Positions 1 to 8,518 of a DNA stretch of 60,650 nt are shown in pieces; positions within the stretch are counted from its first letter, which is position 1; the number at the start of each line of letters is the position of its first letter. The DNA is from Deltaproteobacteria bacterium (GTDB lineage: Bacteria; Myxococcota_A; UBA796; UBA2385), in contig JAEUKK010000080.1 of NCBI GenBank assembly GCA_016792625.1, forward strand, positions 1-60,650, written 5' to 3'. The position numbers were made by a program, and so were the translations under genes. The notes beneath the pieces are model-generated. The model saw nothing but the letters and a program-made list of their open reading frames with translations, searched no databases and was not told the DNA's origin.

Positions 1-1311
1 AGCCCCCGGCCAGCGCCGCCCACGCCACCACCGCACCCGCGCCATAGCCCCAGGCCGCCCGCGGGCCGCCTCGCGCCGCGAGGGCCGCCGCCGCGCCGCT
101 GGCGGCCAGCGCGGCCAGCTCGACCAACAACAGCCCCGGGATCACCTCGGACACCCCGTGTCGCACCACCCCTGCGAGGCCCGGAACGACGACACCCTGG
201 GCGTACAGCGCAGCGCAGCGCGCCCGACCCCAGGCGACGGCCGTCGAGCGGAGGCCCAAGGCCCGATCCAGCCACGGCGGGTCACCCTCGGCGAGGCGGA
301 AGGGCAGCGCGCCGATGAGCAGCGCACCCCCGCCGCCGACCGCGAGGATGCGCCCAAACACGTCAACCTCGTCGGACCACACCGCCAGCAGGGTGGACAG
401 GCCGAGCGTCCAGGCGCCGATGGCCCAGGCCCGGTGGGCCCGCCAGCCCTGGCGCAGGGCGCGCAGCAGCTCGGGCTGCCCCCGGGCCGCCCACTCGAAG
501 TAGACCGGCTCGGGGCCCCGGGCCCCGCTGGCGGCCACGCGGTGCTCATACTGGCCGTCGACCTCGGTCAGCAGCGCCGTCGCCCGCACATAATAACGGT
601 CGGCGAGCGGCAAGGCGCAGGCGAAGCCCACGAGGCCCAGCACGGCGGGGGTCAGCAACCAGACCCAGCCCCAGGGCTGCCCCTCGAGCGCCGCGGCCAG
701 GCCGGTCGAGGCCAGCGCCACCGCGCCGAGCACCACGGCCAACGCAGCGCCAGGCGCGTAGATGAGCGCGGCCTGCATGCGCGGGTTGTCGCCCCGGAGC
801 AGATCGAGGCCCCGTGCGAGCGCCGGCGAGAGGCCCGCCCAGACCGCGCCGAGGTGCACCGCGAAGCCCACCCCGAGCCCGGCGGCGTAGGCCCCGAGCA
901 CCACCCCCATCGCGCCGAGCCAAGCCACCGGCGCGCCGGCCAGGAGCAGGGGCGCCAGCAAAAAACCCGCGCCCAACGGCAAGTACAGCCGCTCACGCGC
1001 CGTGCCCCGCGCGATGGCCCAGAGCAGGGCCCGGGCCTGGACGGGATGTGGGTCGAGCACCGCCCGGTCGGGGCCGCGCACCAGATCGCTGTAGGTGTGC
1101 AGGGCCAGCGCCGCCGCGATCAACCCCGCGAAGCGCAGGGCCAGACCAGCGACCCCATCGGCGATCTCGGGCCCGTCGAGGAAGCCGAAGAGCACCGGCC
1201 GGGTGAGGGGGACCGCGAGCGCCGCGGCCAGGGCGGGGAGCAGCGCCGCCCAGCCGCCGCCGACCCGGCTTCGCTGAAGCTCACGCACGCGCTGGTAGGG
1301 GTTCGGCGGCA
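1..1311 (-). CDS. Polytopic membrane protein, C-terminus beyond the window
   Basis: An uninterrupted minus-strand frame runs off the left edge (437 codons visible). The translation has repeated hydrophobic helices (for example WAALLPALAAALAVPL, GVVLGAYAAGLGVGFAV, WLLTPAVLGLVGFACAL, LLLVELAALAASGAAAAL), roughly eight membrane segments, joined by short charged loops. I do not recognise the family. No ATG, GTG or TTG follows a Shine-Dalgarno sequence. The best start is CTG at 1311, five bases after GGAG (1317-1320), giving MPPNPYQRVRELQR. An in-frame GTG at 1287 has no ribosome-binding site. It is divergent from the acyl-CoA-ligase gene. The coding call is firm; start and function are uncertain. 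Confidence 0.7.
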
Positions 1312-1462
1312 GGGGGGCTCCACGGGGCGGGGATCTCCGCCGGCGCCGTGCTGTATCGAGGCACCTGCGGGCGCGCCCGGACGTTTTGTGACCGCCACCG
1401 CCGGGGGGCGCCGCTGTGGCAAGATGGCGCCGCGCGCACCCGCCCGCGCGCCGAGGAGCACC

Positions 1463-2992
1463 ATGAGCTTGAACTTGACCGTCCTGCTGCGCGAAGCCGC
1501 CGCGGCGCACCCCGATCGGCCCGCCTTGATCCTCGGCCCGCACACCGTCACCTACGCCGCGCTGCACGGCCTCTCCCAACGATTTGGTGGGGCGCTGCGC
1601 GGCCTCGGCCTGCGCCCGGGCCAGCACGTCGCGCTGCTGCTGCCGAACGTGCCCCAGTTCACCGTCGCCTACTTCGGCGCGCAGTACGCCCAAGCTGCCG
1701 TGGTGCCCCTGAATGTGCTGCTGACCGCTGATGAGCTCGCCTACCACCTCGCCGACAGCGAGGCGGTCGCGGTCGTGGTGTGGGAGGGCTTCCTCGAGGC
1801 GGCCCAAGCCGCCTTCGCCCGCACGCCCGCCTGCGCCCACCTCATCGTGGTGCGCGCCGATCCGCGCGACACGAGCGCGCCCGAGGGTGCGCACAGCTTC
1901 GCCGCCCTGCTGGCCGGGGCCGCCCCGATCACCGAGATGCCCGCCTCGGCCCCCGACGACACCGCCGTGCTGCTCTACACCTCGGGCACCACCGGTCGGT
2001 CCAAGGGCGCGGCCCTCACCCACTTCAACCTCTTCTTCAACGCCCACTATGTGCGCACCCAGCTGCTCCCCATCGGGCCGCAGACGGTGGCGCTCTGCAC
2101 CCTGCCCTTGTTCCACAGCTTTGGGCAGACGGTCATCCAAAACGCCGTGCTGGGCGCTGGTGGCACCATCGTGCTGCTTCCGCGTTTTACCCCCGACGAC
2201 GCCGTGGCGCTCATGAAGATGCACAAGGTCACGCTCTTCGCCGGCGTGCCGACCATGTACTTCGCCCTGCTGCACCACCCCGGGGCGAACCCGGCCGACC
2301 TCGCCTCGCTGACCCACTGCGTCTCGGGCGGCGCGGCCATGCCCGTTGAGGTGATGCGGGCCTTCGACGAACGTTTTGGCGTGAACATCCTTGAGGGCTA
2401 TGGGCTGAGCGAGACCTCTCCGGTCGCGTCGTTCAACCGGCTCGACCGACCAAAGAAGCCCGGCTCCATTGGCCTTCCCATTTGGGGTGTCGAGTTTCGC
2501 CTCGTCGACGGGGAGGGTGAGTTGATCGAGACCCCCGATACGCCCGGCGAGATCGCGATCAAGGGCCACAACGTGATGAAGGGCTACTTCCGCCGGCCCG
2601 AAGCCGACGCGGAGGTCATCAAAGACGGCTGGTTCCACACCGGCGACGTGGCCGTGCGCGACGCCGACGGCTTCTACTTCATCGTGGATCGCAAAAAAGA
2701 CATGATCATCCGCGGCGGCTTCAACGTGTACCCGCGCGAGATCGAAGAGGTGCTCTACGGCCACCCCGCTGTGGCTGAGGCGGCCGTGATCGGCGTGCCT
2801 GACGACCGCCTCGGCGAAGAGGTCAAGGCCGTGGTCGCGCTCAAGCCTGGGGCGGCGGCCGACGGCGCCGCCCTCATCGCCTACTGCCGCGAGCGCCTCG
2901 CCGCCTACAAGGCCCCCCGCTTCGTCGAGATCATCGCCGCGCTGCCCAAAGGCCCGACGGGCAAGATCCTCAAGCGAGAGCTGCGCGGCTGA
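1463..2992 (+). CDS. Long-chain acyl-CoA/acyl-ACP ligase family (ANL superfamily)
   Basis: 509 residues, normal for a fatty acyl-CoA synthetase. Adenylation motifs appear in order: the P-loop LLYTSGTTGRSKGA (near residue 170), YGLSETSP, the GWFHTGD motif, the hinge DRKKDMIIRGGFNVYPREIE, and the C-terminal PTGKILKREL with the catalytic lysine. Family knowledge: these cytosolic enzymes activate a carboxylate with ATP to acyl-AMP and pass it to CoA (or a carrier protein). The start is ATG 1463 behind GAGGAG (1453-1458); the same frame is open much further upstream but that is a shadow. It is transcribed alone. Chain-length preference cannot be read from sequence, but the lipid enzymes elsewhere in the window make a fatty-acid substrate likely. 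Confidence 0.92.
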   Translation: MSLNLTVLLREAAAAHPDRPALILGPHTVTYAALHGLSQRFGGALRGLGLRPGQHVALLLPNVPQFTVAYFGAQYAQAAVVPLNVLLTADELAYHLADSEAVAVVVWEGFLEAAQAAFARTPACAHLIVVRADPRDTSAPEGAHSFAALLAGAAPITEMPASAPDDTAVLLYTSGTTGRSKGAALTHFNLFFNAHYVRTQLLPIGPQTVALCTLPLFHSFGQTVIQNAVLGAGGTIVLLPRFTPDDAVALMKMHKVTLFAGVPTMYFALLHHPGANPADLASLTHCVSGGAAMPVEVMRAFDERFGVNILEGYGLSETSPVASFNRLDRPKKPGSIGLPIWGVEFRLVDGEGELIETPDTPGEIAIKGHNVMKGYFRRPEADAEVIKDGWFHTGDVAVRDADGFYFIVDRKKDMIIRGGFNVYPREIEEVLYGHPAVAEAAVIGVPDDRLGEEVKAVVALKPGAAADGAALIAYCRERLAAYKAPRFVEIIAALPKGPTGKILKRELRG

Positions 2993-3100
2993 TCGGCGGG
3001 CCTGGTCGAAGCCAACGCGTGGCAGGGCACCCCCGACGGCCAGGGGGGGGATCACCCGGGACGCCGCCGGGCCCGCGCGGGTTGTGGCGCAGCCGCGGTC

Positions 3101-3128
3101 TTGACGGCGGCGCGCCTCCCTCTAAGGA
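3101..3128 (+). promoter_or_regulatory. Possible sigma-70-like promoter
   Basis: TTGACG (3101-3106) and TAAGGA (3123-3128) are separated by 16 bases, 38 bases before the ATG at 3167. The -35 match is good and the -10 is weak. Inferred from pattern only. Confidence 0.3.
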
Positions 3129-3166
3129 TGCGCCGCGCGCGCCTCGCCCCCGCGCCTGAGGAGCCC

Positions 3167-3901
3167 ATGCCGCACCCGACCAGCGCCCGCCTCCCCGTCG
3201 CCCTCGCGCTCCTCGGCCTCGCGCTCCTGCTCGGCCCGGGGCGCGCCGCCGCCCAGGACGACGAGGGCCTCGACGACGAAGACTTCGGGCCGATCGCGCC
3301 CAAGGCCCCACCGAAGAAGGGCGGCAAAGACCCGAAGAAAGAGGGCGGGGCCCCCGCGCCGAGTGAGGGCGACGACGAAGACCCCGAGTGGGACGCGCCC
3401 CGTGAGGCGGCGCCCCGCGCCAGCGAGGGCTTTGACGGCGACCCTGACTTCGACGACCCCGAGCTAGCCCCGCCGCCCAAGCCGAAGCCCGCCGCGGCCG
3501 CCACCGCGCCCAAGCCCGCCGCGGCCAGCGGCCCGCCGGCCATCCGCCTCGACACCGCGGGCAAGAAGCCGCTCGGCGACCACTACCCGGCTGCCGTCGT
3601 CGGGAAGGACGTCGACTCCGTCGTGATCGAGCTGCCGCTGCTCATCGCGGCCAAGACCGGCGACGTGACCGCCGACGGCTGGGTGGGCGCCGAGGCCTTC
3701 CTCGCTGGGAAAAAGGTGGCCGAGACCCGCGTCTTCGTGAGCAAGGCCGGGGTGGCTGACCTGGGCCCCACCTTCGCGTGGCTCAAGGTCCAGGTGCCGG
3801 TCAGCGAGCAGAGCGGCACCGTCGAGCTGCGCCTCAGCAAGATCGCTGGCGCCGGCGCCGCCGAGCCGCTGTTCACCAAGGCCGTCCCCTACAAGATGTG
3901 A
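3167..3901 (+). CDS. Secreted acidic-linker protein of unknown function
   Basis: 244 residues. The N-terminus is a clear signal peptide (charged start, hydrophobic core LALLGLALLLGPG, cleavage around AAA-QDD). Residues about 30-120 form a low-complexity region rich in Asp, Glu, Pro and Lys. The last 125 residues form a beta-rich domain (VVIELPLLIAAKTGDVTADG, WLKVQVPVSEQSGTVELRLS) with no catalytic motif I recognise. The start is ATG 3167 behind TGAGGAG, not the upstream in-frame codon at 3101. It converges on miaB. The protein is probably periplasmic or surface exposed. The function is unknown. Confidence 0.75.
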   Translation: MPHPTSARLPVALALLGLALLLGPGRAAAQDDEGLDDEDFGPIAPKAPPKKGGKDPKKEGGAPAPSEGDDEDPEWDAPREAAPRASEGFDGDPDFDDPELAPPPKPKPAAAATAPKPAAASGPPAIRLDTAGKKPLGDHYPAAVVGKDVDSVVIELPLLIAAKTGDVTADGWVGAEAFLAGKKVAETRVFVSKAGVADLGPTFAWLKVQVPVSEQSGTVELRLSKIAGAGAAEPLFTKAVPYKM

Positions 3902-3933
3902 GGCCGGGCTGCCGCGGCGCGGGCCAACGGGGC

Positions 3934-5334
3934 TCAGACCGGCTCGCCCCGCAGGCTGTTGGTGAAGGCGCGGGTCACGCGCACGGGCACCGTCTGGCCG
4001 ACCAGCGATAGATCGCCCGGGAAGTTCACCATCTTAAACGTGCTGGTGCGGCCGCAGAGCACCCCTTCGTCGTGGCGCGAGGGGCCCTCGACGAGGAGCG
4101 GGTAGACCTGCCCCTCCATCCGCTGGTTCTCCTCCAGCGAGATGATGCGCTGGCGCTCTTGGAAGCGCAGCAGGCGGGCCTGCGCCACCTCCTCAGGCAC
4201 GGCCTCTTCGCGCTCGAGCAGCTTGAGCGCCGAGGTGTTCGGGCGCGGGCTGTACTTGAACGAGAACGACGTGTGGAAGCGCAGTTCGTCGAGGAGGGAG
4301 AGGGTCTCTTCGAAGTCCTCGTCGGTCTCGCCGGGGAAGCCGACGATGACGTCGGTCGACAGGGCGAGGTCGGGTCGGGCCTCGCGCAGGGCGTGCACCA
4401 GCTCACGATACCGGTCGCGGGTATAGAAGCGCTTCATCCGCCGCAGGACCCGATCCGACCCAGATTGGACCGGCAGGTGCAGGTGGCTGGTGAGCTGGGG
4501 GAGGTCTCGGTAGGCCTGCACCACGTCGTCGCCCATGTCGCGCGGGTGGCTGGTCGTGTAGCGGATGCGCTCGACCCCCGGCACCGCCGCCACGGCGTAG
4601 AGCAGCTCAGCGAAGGTCTTCTCGCCGTCGACCTTGAGGCCATAGGAGTTGACGTTCTGGCCGATGAGCGTGATCTCGCGCACGCTGCCCGCGGCCAAGG
4701 CCCGCACCTCGGTCAAAATGTCGCCGCTCGGCCGGCTCAGCTCGGGCCCACGGGTCATCGGCACGATGCAGAAGGTGCACTTGTTGTCGCAGCCCTTCTG
4801 GATGGTCACGAAGGCCGACACGCGCTCTTTGGCGGTGGGGTCGAGCTCATCGGCGAACACATAGTCCGAGGCCTCGAGGAATTGTGTGTCGACCACCGGG
4901 GCGCGCTTGCTCGCCTCGACCATCGCCACGATGCCGGGAACAGCGTCGGGGCCGAAGACGAGGTCGAGCTCGCGGTAGCGGGCGAGCAGCTTCTCGCCCT
5001 CTTGTTGGGCCACGCAGCCGGCCACGGCCACCGTCGCGCGCCCGCCGCGCCGCCGCTTGACCGCGAAGGCCTCGCCCAAGAAGCTGTGCAGCTTCTGCTC
5101 GGGCTTCTCGCGCACCGAGCAGGTGTTGACGATGATCAGGTCGGCCTCGCCCATCTCGTCGGTCGTCGCGTAGCCGTCTTTGGCGAGCAGCGCGCGCAGC
5201 TTGCCCGAGTCGTAGTCGTTCATCTGGCAGCCAAAGGTGCGCAGAAAGACGCGCTTGCTGCCCGGCTGCGGGGACAGCTCAGGGGCGAGGCCCAGGCTGC
5301 GAGAGAGGGTGGGGCGCGGGTCTTGGGGGTCCAT
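3934..5334 (-). CDS. miaB: tRNA-2-methylthio-N6-dimethylallyladenosine synthase MiaB
   Basis: 466 residues, typical for MiaB. It has the N-terminal MTTase domain with three cluster cysteines (Cys36 in TFGCQMND, Cys72 in NTCSVRE, Cys107 in AGCVAQQ), the radical-SAM CxxxCxxC motif (Cys182, Cys186, Cys189 in GCDNKCTFC followed by IVPMTRGPE) and a C-terminal TRAM domain. Family knowledge: it inserts the methylthio group at A37 of tRNAs reading codons that begin with U. The start is ATG 5334 (MDPQDPRPTL) after GGAG; a longer in-frame extension to 5415 has no ribosome-binding site. MiaB is preferred over RimO or MtaB because of the spacing around the radical-SAM motif and the MTRG sequence. Confidence 0.93.
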   Translation of the reverse strand: MDPQDPRPTLSRSLGLAPELSPQPGSKRVFLRTFGCQMNDYDSGKLRALLAKDGYATTDEMGEADLIIVNTCSVREKPEQKLHSFLGEAFAVKRRRGGRATVAVAGCVAQQEGEKLLARYRELDLVFGPDAVPGIVAMVEASKRAPVVDTQFLEASDYVFADELDPTAKERVSAFVTIQKGCDNKCTFCIVPMTRGPELSRPSGDILTEVRALAAGSVREITLIGQNVNSYGLKVDGEKTFAELLYAVAAVPGVERIRYTTSHPRDMGDDVVQAYRDLPQLTSHLHLPVQSGSDRVLRRMKRFYTRDRYRELVHALREARPDLALSTDVIVGFPGETDEDFEETLSLLDELRFHTSFSFKYSPRPNTSALKLLEREEAVPEEVAQARLLRFQERQRIISLEENQRMEGQVYPLLVEGPSRHDEGVLCGRTSTFKMVNFPGDLSLVGQTVPVRVTRAFTNSLRGEPV

Positions 5335-5430
5335 CTCGGCTCCGGCCCGCGGCGGGGCGTCCCGCGGGCGTTTAGCTGCACCTGCGGCGTCTATCGGCCC
5401 ACCGCCCGCCTGCACCGCCAGGGGGCGCGC

Positions 5431-6399
5431 TCAGCGGCGACCGCGGGCCCCGCTCGGTCGCAGGGGCAGGCGCGCAGCCACGCAGCGGCAGAGCAAGATC
5501 CGCCAGCCGCGGTCATACTCGCGGATGAGCCAAGGCACCGGGTCTTGGCTGGTGACCTCGTGCAGGCCGGCCTCGCGCAGCGCGGCGGAGAGCTCGGCGA
5601 CCGGGTCGGGGCCGCCGCCGGGCAGGGGCGCCGCCTCCTCGTCAAAGGGCGTGCTCAGCGTGAGCAGGCCGCCGGGCATCAGCGCCGGGGTCAGGGCGGA
5701 GAGCACCGCGGCAGGCCCCTCGGGCACCATGTCGAGCAGGTTGCCGATGTGGAGCCAGGCCACCGAGCCGGGCAGCAGCGGCGGACGGAGGGCGTCGCCC
5801 ACCGCCCACTCCACCGCGCCGGCGGGCAGGGGCGGGAGCGCGGGGCCGAAGGGGGCCAGCTCGCGCCGCGAGCGCGGGGCGAAGGCCACCGAAGCGCTGT
5901 CGTGCACGCTGCTTCGGGCGAGGCGCACCATGGCTGGCGCGCGGTCAAAGGCGAGCACGGGGCCCTCCCGCTCCCCCGCGGCGACGGCGAGGGCCATGCG
6001 CCGGGCCATCACGCCGAGGCCGCAGCCGGCGTCGACCGCGGGGCCATCGGGCGCCAGATCGACCCCCCAAGCCGCGCAGACCGCCGCCGGATCGGCCGCC
6101 TCGCCCAACAGCGTCGGCCCGAAGATCCCCTCAGGCACACCAACGACGCGCGCAGCGGGCGGCAGGTGCGGGCTCAGCCCGTCGGGCGCGTCGACCGGCA
6201 GCGGCTCGTGGCGGATGAGCCCCAGCCCGACGCCGAGGTGGCGGGCGGCGAACAGCGCGGGATCGGGCACCAGCAGCGGCAAGCCGTCCCAGGCCAACAG
6301 AGCGGCGGCGCGCGCTTGGGCGGGCCCCCCGCGCTCCACGCACATCCATGGCCCTTGGGTGGTCGACAGCGCCGAGACAGCGTCAGTGAGGTTATTCAC
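5431..6399 (-). CDS. Class I SAM-dependent methyltransferase
   Basis: 322 residues. The Rossmann motif I AVDAGCGLG lies at 121-129, followed by the acidic end of strand 2 (VLAFDRAPAMVRLAR) and motif IV-like NLLDMVPEGPAAVLSAL with PGGLLTLSTP (post-I/VI region). The first 110 residues are an extra N-terminal domain that may hold the substrate site. The GTG start at 6399 is five bases after GGAG. It lies upstream of miaB on the same strand with a 97-base gap and is divergent from the ATP-grasp gene. The substrate cannot be deduced. Confidence 0.82.
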   Translation of the reverse strand: MNNLTDAVSALSTTQGPWMCVERGGPAQARAAALLAWDGLPLLVPDPALFAARHLGVGLGLIRHEPLPVDAPDGLSPHLPPAARVVGVPEGIFGPTLLGEAADPAAVCAAWGVDLAPDGPAVDAGCGLGVMARRMALAVAAGEREGPVLAFDRAPAMVRLARSSVHDSASVAFAPRSRRELAPFGPALPPLPAGAVEWAVGDALRPPLLPGSVAWLHIGNLLDMVPEGPAAVLSALTPALMPGGLLTLSTPFDEEAAPLPGGGPDPVAELSAALREAGLHEVTSQDPVPWLIREYDRGWRILLCRCVAARLPLRPSGARGRR

Positions 6400-6474
6400 G
6401 AGGGCTCCGCCCCCGGGACTTCGGGCGGCCGAGGCGGGGCGCGCAGGCTAACCAGCCGCACATCCGGAGCGCCC

Positions 6475-7389
6475 ATGACCGACCGCTGGCACCCCTCCCC
6501 TCGCCCTGTCGCGCTGGTGAGCTGCGCCGACAAGCCCGACCACGAGGACGATGACGCCCACCTGCGCGCGGCGCTGCTGGCGCGGGGCCAGCCCTTCGTC
6601 ACCGTCGCCTGGGACGAGCCAGCCGTGGACTGGGCCGGCTTCTCTGCCGCGCTGATCCGCACGACCTGGGACTACCACCACCGGCGCGCAGAATTTGTCG
6701 CCTGGGCCGAGGCTTGCGCGGCCCGCACCCTGCTCCTCAACCCGCCTGAGATCATCCGTTGGAACACCGATAAGCGCTACCTGCGCCAGCTCGAGGCTGC
6801 GGGCCTGCCCCTGCCCGAGACCATATGGGTAGAGCCCGACCAGGACGTTGATCCCGTCGAAGTGCTGCGCGCCCGCGGCTGGGGCCGGGGCTTTATGAAG
6901 CCGGTCATCGGGGCCAACGCCGTCCGCACCGCGCGTTTTGGCCCAGAGGACGGCAGCTCCGCCAAGGAGGCCCTGCGCGCCGCCCTCCGCGAAGGCGCGA
7001 TGATGCTGCAGCCCTACCTCGACGGCGTCGAGTCGGTCGGCGAGATGAGCGGCCTCTGGATCGACGGCGTCTACGCCCACGGGGTGCGCAAAGTGCCCAA
7101 GGCCGGCGACTGGCGGGTGCAGGACGACTGGGGCGCGCGCGACGAGCCCTACACGCTCAGCGCTGCCGAAAATGCCCTCGGTGAGGCCGTGATCGCCGTG
7201 GCGCTGGCCCAGCTCTCCGATCCGGGCCAGCCGCTGCTCTACGCCCGGGTGGACTTCCTCAAAGACGCTGCCGGCCAGCCCCAGCTGATGGAGCTCGAGC
7301 TGGTCGAGCCCTCGCTGTTCCTGCGCCACGGGCCCGAGACGGCGGGGCGGCTCGCCGAGGCGCTGATCCGCCGCCTCCCCCGCGCCTGA
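6475..7389 (+). CDS. ATP-grasp ligase, DcsG/RimK-like
   Basis: 304 residues. Sequence features fit the ATP-grasp family that includes O-ureido-D-serine cyclo-ligase (DcsG) and glutathione-synthetase-like enzymes: LIRTTWDYHHR near the N-terminus, LNPPEIIRWNTDKRYL, the ATP-binding lysine region GFMKPVIGANAVRT, and the metal-binding end LMELELVEPSLFLRHG. The start is ATG 6475, five bases after GGAG. It is a single gene, divergent from the methyltransferase. No cycloserine pathway neighbours are visible, so the true substrate is unknown; an amide- or ester-forming ATP-dependent ligation is the inference. Confidence 0.8.
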   Translation: MTDRWHPSPRPVALVSCADKPDHEDDDAHLRAALLARGQPFVTVAWDEPAVDWAGFSAALIRTTWDYHHRRAEFVAWAEACAARTLLLNPPEIIRWNTDKRYLRQLEAAGLPLPETIWVEPDQDVDPVEVLRARGWGRGFMKPVIGANAVRTARFGPEDGSSAKEALRAALREGAMMLQPYLDGVESVGEMSGLWIDGVYAHGVRKVPKAGDWRVQDDWGARDEPYTLSAAENALGEAVIAVALAQLSDPGQPLLYARVDFLKDAAGQPQLMELELVEPSLFLRHGPETAGRLAEALIRRLPRA

Positions 7390-7507
7390 TCCCGCGCCGA
7401 CCGGGGCAGGTTGCACCGGCCAACCCCCGGGGTTCGAGCGGAGCCCGCGTGGCCGCGCGTGCAGAGCGGCCTCCAGCGTGGCAGAGTGCAGCCGCTGGAG
7501 GCCGCCT

Positions 7508-8506
7508 GTGCGCACGCCGTTGAGCTCCCTCGCCCTCGTCGCCCTCACCGGCTGCGGCGGCCTCGTACCCCTCCCGTACAAGACCGCCACCCAGGCGCTC
7601 TTTGACCCGACGCCCGCCGAGCCCGACCCCGATAGCGGCGGCGAGGCCCCCGACGACGACGGCCCGCCCTCCGATCTGGAGTGCGCCGACACCTGGCTCG
7701 GCACCGTGGTGGGCCCCGCGGTCGCCACCGGCACGAACAGCGGCATGGGCGATGACCACGCCTACTGCGGCGAAGAGGGCGGGGCCGACACGGGGTGGAG
7801 CTACCGGGCTGGCGCCGGCGAAGACCTGCTCTATTGGTGGAGCGCGCCCGCCGACGGCGCCTACACCTTCGACACCAACGGCAGCACCTACGACACCATG
7901 TTGACCCTGTACCTCGGCGGCTGCGAGGGGGCGATCGTCGGCTGCAATGACGACAGCATCTACGGCCTGTCCTCGCAGCTCAGCGCGACCTTCCGGCGGG
8001 GCGACGTCGTGATCATCGCGCTCGACGGCTACAGCGAGACCGCCTACGGCGACTTCGTCCTCAACATCAGCGAAGGCGCCGCCGACACCGGCTGGTGGTG
8101 GGACACGGGCTTCGCCGTCGCCGCAGCCACCACCCCCGAGGTGCGCGTGCTCGTCGACGGTGACGGCCTGCGCGTCAAGATCGAGGGCGCGGGCGCATAC
8201 GACCTCGCGTTGGCCCGGGCCGACGCCCCGCACAGCGCCGAGGCCTGCGGCCTGCTGCGCGAAGATGGGGTGGAGTCGCGCTGCCACCGGGTCGAGGCCG
8301 CGCCCAAGGGCTGCGGCGGCGCCACCCCCAGCGCCGAGCTGATGCTGCGCCCCGACAGCTCGGGCACCCCAGGCGTGGGCGATAGCCGCTACGGCGCGGC
8401 CGACCTCGACCAGCTCGGGCTGCTGCTCCGGCGGGCCGACGGGGCCTGCTTCACGGTCGGGGCCGAGGTGGCGGCCTTCGCCGCCGAGGGCTGCACCGCG
8501 CTCTGA
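7508..8506 (+). CDS. Lipoprotein with PPC-like beta domain
   Basis: 332 residues from a GTG at 7508 (GGAG at 7497-7500). An upstream in-frame ATG at 7478 would put charged residues before the signal. The lipobox is VALTGC with Cys16. An acidic linker (DPDSGGEAPDDDGPPSD) is followed by a domain resembling the bacterial pre-peptidase C-terminal beta fold: YTFDTNGSTYDTMLTLYLGG, VGCNDDSIYG, VIIALDGYSETAYGDFVLNI. The remaining 130 residues hold several cysteines. Its end faces the TSP3 gene with only 12 bases between, so the two converge. It is likely anchored in a membrane and exposed to the periplasm or surface. The function is unknown. Confidence 0.8.
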   Translation: MRTPLSSLALVALTGCGGLVPLPYKTATQALFDPTPAEPDPDSGGEAPDDDGPPSDLECADTWLGTVVGPAVATGTNSGMGDDHAYCGEEGGADTGWSYRAGAGEDLLYWWSAPADGAYTFDTNGSTYDTMLTLYLGGCEGAIVGCNDDSIYGLSSQLSATFRRGDVVIIALDGYSETAYGDFVLNISEGAADTGWWWDTGFAVAAATTPEVRVLVDGDGLRVKIEGAGAYDLALARADAPHSAEACGLLREDGVESRCHRVEAAPKGCGGATPSAELMLRPDSSGTPGVGDSRYGAADLDQLGLLLRRADGACFTVGAEVAAFAAEGCTAL

Positions 8507-8518
8507 GCCGCGGCCCGC

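Noticed and set aside
158..1462. Plus-strand open frame that extends the acyl-CoA ligase upstream by 435 codons
   Set aside because: The translation is Arg/Gly/Gln-rich low complexity and lies opposite the real membrane-protein frame; the ligase has its own Shine-Dalgarno and ATG at 1463.
4072..6474. Long plus-strand open frame through miaB and the methyltransferase
   Set aside because: It is the antisense shadow of two clear minus-strand genes; only its last part (from 6475) is the ATP-grasp gene.
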